In this document: positions 61,156 to 64,000 of the stretch, one piece after another
Layout of the letters: each line of letters starts with the position of its first letter
How positions within the stretch are numbered: position 1 is the first letter of the stretch
Source of the DNA: Erodium maritimum
Lineage: Eukaryota; Streptophyta; Magnoliopsida; Geraniales; Geraniaceae
Length of the DNA stretch: 64,000 nt
Assembly (NCBI GenBank): GCA_963921825.1
Contig: OY997591.1
Span: 39,267,825 to 39,331,824 of the forward strand
Direction of reading: 5' to 3'
Position numbers and translations under genes: made by a program
Notes under the pieces: generated by a model
Databases searched by the model: none
The model's input: only the letters and a program-made list of their open reading frames with translations
Told to the model about the DNA's origin: nothing

Positions 61156-64000
61156 TAGACATACTATAGTATGTAAGAAATAAGTAGGAGTAACAAATTG
61201 GTCTTTTTGTCCCTCAAAGGACTCATAAGGGCCTCTAGTTGTGTATAGACATTGAATACCCTATTAAAGTACCCCACCAAACGTGGAAAAACTCAATCCG
61301 AGAACGTTTGTGCTTCAAACAAAACAGCCTCTCATCTAGACATACACTATAGTATTTAAGAAATCAATAGGAGTAACAATTGTTCTTTTTGTCCATTAAA
61401 TGACTCATATGGGCCTCTAGTTGTGTATACAAATAGATATTCCTATTAGAGTACCCCAACTACTGTGGGAAACCAATCCGAGACCGTTTGGGCTCCAAAC
61501 AAGTTTTTCTCTCATCCAGACATACTATAGTATGTAATAAATAAGTAGGAGTAAAAAATTGGTCTTTTTGTCCCTCAAAGGACTCATAAGGGCCTCTAGT
61601 TGTGTTTAGGCATTGATATGCCTATTAAAGTACCCCACCAAACGTGGAAAAACTCAATCCGAGAACGTTTGTGCTACAAACAAAACAGCCTCTCATCTAG
61701 ACATACACTATAGTATTTAAGAAATCAATAGGAGTAACAATTGTTCTTTTAGTCCATTAAATGACTCATATGGGCCTCTAGTAGTGCATACAAATAGATA
61801 TTCCTATTAAAGTACTCCAAGTACTGTAGGAAGCCAATCCTAGACCGTTTGGGCTCCAAACAAGTTTTTCTCTCATCTAGACGTACTATAGTATGTAAGA
61901 AATAAGTAGGAGTAACAAATTGGTCTTTTTGTCCCTCAAAGGAATCATAAGGGCCTCTAGTTGTGTATAGAAATTGATATGCCTATTAAAGTACCCCACT
62001 AAACGTGGAAAAACTCAATCCGAGAACGTTTGTGCTTCAAACAAAAGAGCCTCTCATCTAGACATACACTATAGTATTTAAGAAATAAATAGGACTAACA
62101 AATTGTTCTTTTTTCCCATTAAATGACTCATATGGGCCTCTAGTTGTGTATAGAAATAGATATTCCTATAAAAGTACCCCAACTACTATGGGAAGCCAAT
62201 CCGAGAGCGTTTCGGCTCCAAACATGTTTTTCTCACCTCTAGACATACTATAGTATGTAAGAAATAAGTAGGAGTAACAAATTGGTCTTTTTGTCCCTCA
62301 AAGGACTCATAAGGGCCTCTAGTTGTGTATAGACATTGAATACACTATTAAAATACCCCACCAAACATGGAAAAATTCAATCCGAGAACGTTTGTGCTTC
62401 AAACAAAATAGGCTCTCATCTAGACATACACTATAGTATTTAAAAAATCAAAAGGACTAACAAATTGTTCTTTTTGCCCATTAAATGACTCATATGGGCC
62501 TCTAGTTGTGTATAGAAATAGATATTCCTATTAAAGTACCCCAACTACTGTGGGAAGACAATCCAACACCGTTTCGGCTCCAAACAAATTTTTCTCTCAT
62601 CTAGACATCTAGAATACCGTGTTAAAGTACCCCTCCAAACGTGGAAAAACTCAATCCGAGAACGTTTGTGCTTCAAACAAAATAGCCTCTCATCTACACA
62701 TACACTATAGTATTTAAAAAATCAATAGGAGTAACAATTGATCTTTTAGTGCATTAAATGAGTCATATGGGCCTCTAGTTGTGCATACAAATAAATATTC
62801 CTATTAAAGTACCCCAAGTACTGTGGGAAGCCAATCCTAGACCGTTTGGGCTCCAAACAAGTTTTTCTCTCATCTAGACATACTATAGTATGTAATAAAT
62901 ACGAAGGAGTAAAAAATTGGTCTTTTTGTCCCTCAAAGGACTCATAAGGGCCTCTAGTTGTGTTTAGGCATTGATATGCCTATTAAAGTACCCCACCAAA
63001 CGTGGAAAAACTCAATCCGAGAACGTTTGTGCTACAAACAAAACAGCCTCTCATCTAGACATACACTATAGTATTTAAGAAATCAATAGGAGTAACAATT
63101 GTTCTTTTAGTCCATTAAATAACTCATATGGGCCTCTAGTAGTGCATACAAATAGATATCCCTATTAAAGTACTCCAAGTACTGTGGGAAGCCAATCCTA
63201 GACCGTTTGGGCTCCAAACAAGTTTTTCTCTCATCTAGACATACTATAGTATGTAAGAAATAAGTAGGAGTAACAAATTGGTCTTTTTATCTCTAAAAGG
63301 ACTTATAAGGGCCTCTAGTTGTGTATAGACATTGAATACCCTATTAAAGTACACCACCAAACGTGGAAAAACTCAATCCGAGAACGTTTGTGCTTCAAAC
63401 AAAATAGCCTCTCATCTACACATACACTATAGTATTTAAAAAATCAATAGGAGTAACAATTGTTCTTTTAGTGCATTAACTGAGTCATATGGGCCTCTAG
63501 TTGTGCATACAAATAGATATTCCTATTAAAGTACCCCAACTACTGTGGGAAGCCAATCCAAGACCGTTTGGGCTCCAAACAAGTTTTTCTCTAATCTAGG
63601 CATACTATAGTATGTAATAAATAAGTAGGGGTAACAATTGGTCTTTTTGTCCCTCAATGGACTCATAAGGGCCTCTAGTTGTGTATAGACATTGATATGG
63701 CTATTAAAGTGCCCCACCAAACGTGGAAAAACTCAATCCGAGACCGTTTGTGCTTCAAACAAAATAGCCTCTCATCTAGACATACACTATAGTATTTAAG
63801 AAATCAATAGGAGTAACAATTGTTCTTTTAGTCCATTAAATGACTCATATGGGCCTCTAGTAGTGCATACAAATAGATATTCCTATTAAAGTACTCCAAG
63901 TACTGTGGGAAGCCAATCCTAGACCGTTTGGGCACCAAACAAGTTTTTCTCTCATCTAGACGTACTATAGTATGTAAGTAATAAATAGGAGTAACAAATT
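61156..64000. repeat. Satellite array right of the LTR fragment, continues past the window
   Basis: About eight dimers of the same family, restarting with a B monomer. Units carry more private substitutions than the core, for example TCTCACCTCTAGAC, AAATACCCCACCAAACATGG and AAAAATTCAATCC. No HOR can be followed within this length. The last base of the window is still satellite. Confidence 0.97.
62603..62620. repeat. Truncated B monomer (about 88 bp missing)
   Basis: AGACAT at 62603 is followed at once by GAATACCGTG at 62612, whereas in intact B monomers these marks are 97 bp apart (for example 62241 and 62338). The palindrome and the AAGGACTCATAAGG part are gone. The distance between neighbouring A monomers is 274 bp here instead of 361. 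Confidence 0.85.

Noticed and set aside
60766..61160. Calling the 385-bp insertion a complete solo LTR with a target-site duplication
   Set aside because: The flanks match (TAGAC), but the 3' end is not CA and one monomer is missing across the joint, so a truncated fragment is the safer call.
63526..63720. 64-codon minus-strand open frame in the right part
   Set aside because: A variant of the same satellite-derived frame, opened by local base changes.
2041..64000. CRISPR-like array of repeats and spacers
   Set aside because: Repeat units are about 180 bp, continuous and similar throughout, with no short repeat plus unique spacer pattern and no cas genes.
2041..64000. CENP-B box in the monomers
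   Set aside because: I found no match to the CENP-B consensus (CTTCGTTGGAAACGGGA-like) in either monomer class on reading both strands.

Overview
The window holds a very long tandem satellite array from a eukaryote, most likely a flowering plant, and no gene that can be supported. The plant assignment rests on three things: a satellite monomer of about 180 bp, LTR-retrotransposon sequence of a plant-like type at the left edge and inside the array, and the lack of any bacterial gene organisation. The species and the satellite family name cannot be determined from the sequence.

Layout. Positions 1-2040 are non-satellite DNA. It starts with six 38-bp minisatellite copies, continues with many short perfect inverted repeats, a GC-rich stretch and a CT-rich tract, and ends in ...TTATTACA exactly where satellite begins. 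I read it as the 3' part of a long LTR. Positions 2041-60770 are an almost unbroken satellite array. The basic unit is a 361-bp dimer of two related monomers, called here A (about 180 bp) and B (about 181 bp). Positions 60771-61155 are a 385-bp insertion that starts TGTCACGCCC, the look of an LTR 5' end. Positions 61156-64000 return to satellite, which runs off the right end. In total there are roughly 170 dimers, or 340 monomers.

Organisation of the array. Both ends are diverged and the centre is homogeneous. In the centre the dimers fall into recognisable classes arranged in higher-order repeats (HORs). I see HOR or duplication periods of 1443, 1807, 2168, 3249/3252, 3614 and 5055 bp, all whole numbers of dimers (4, 5, 6, 9, 10 and 14). 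Larger near-identical segments are repeated at offsets of 14,813 and 20,233 bp. Several hybrid dimers mark the crossover points. Two places break the dimer rule. One is the LTR fragment, across which exactly one A monomer is missing. The other is a truncated B monomer near 62.61 kb.

Function. Monomers carry conserved dyads. B has a 16-bp perfect palindrome around CTATAG. Both monomers have a GTTTG-N-CAAAC hairpin, with an apparent compensatory base-pair change between A and B. Monomer length near one nucleosome repeat, HOR structure, dyad symmetry and almost no transposon insertions all fit a centromeric or similarly homogenised satellite. The sequence alone cannot prove that. The many 84-codon minus-strand open frames are by-products of the repeat and are not annotated as genes.
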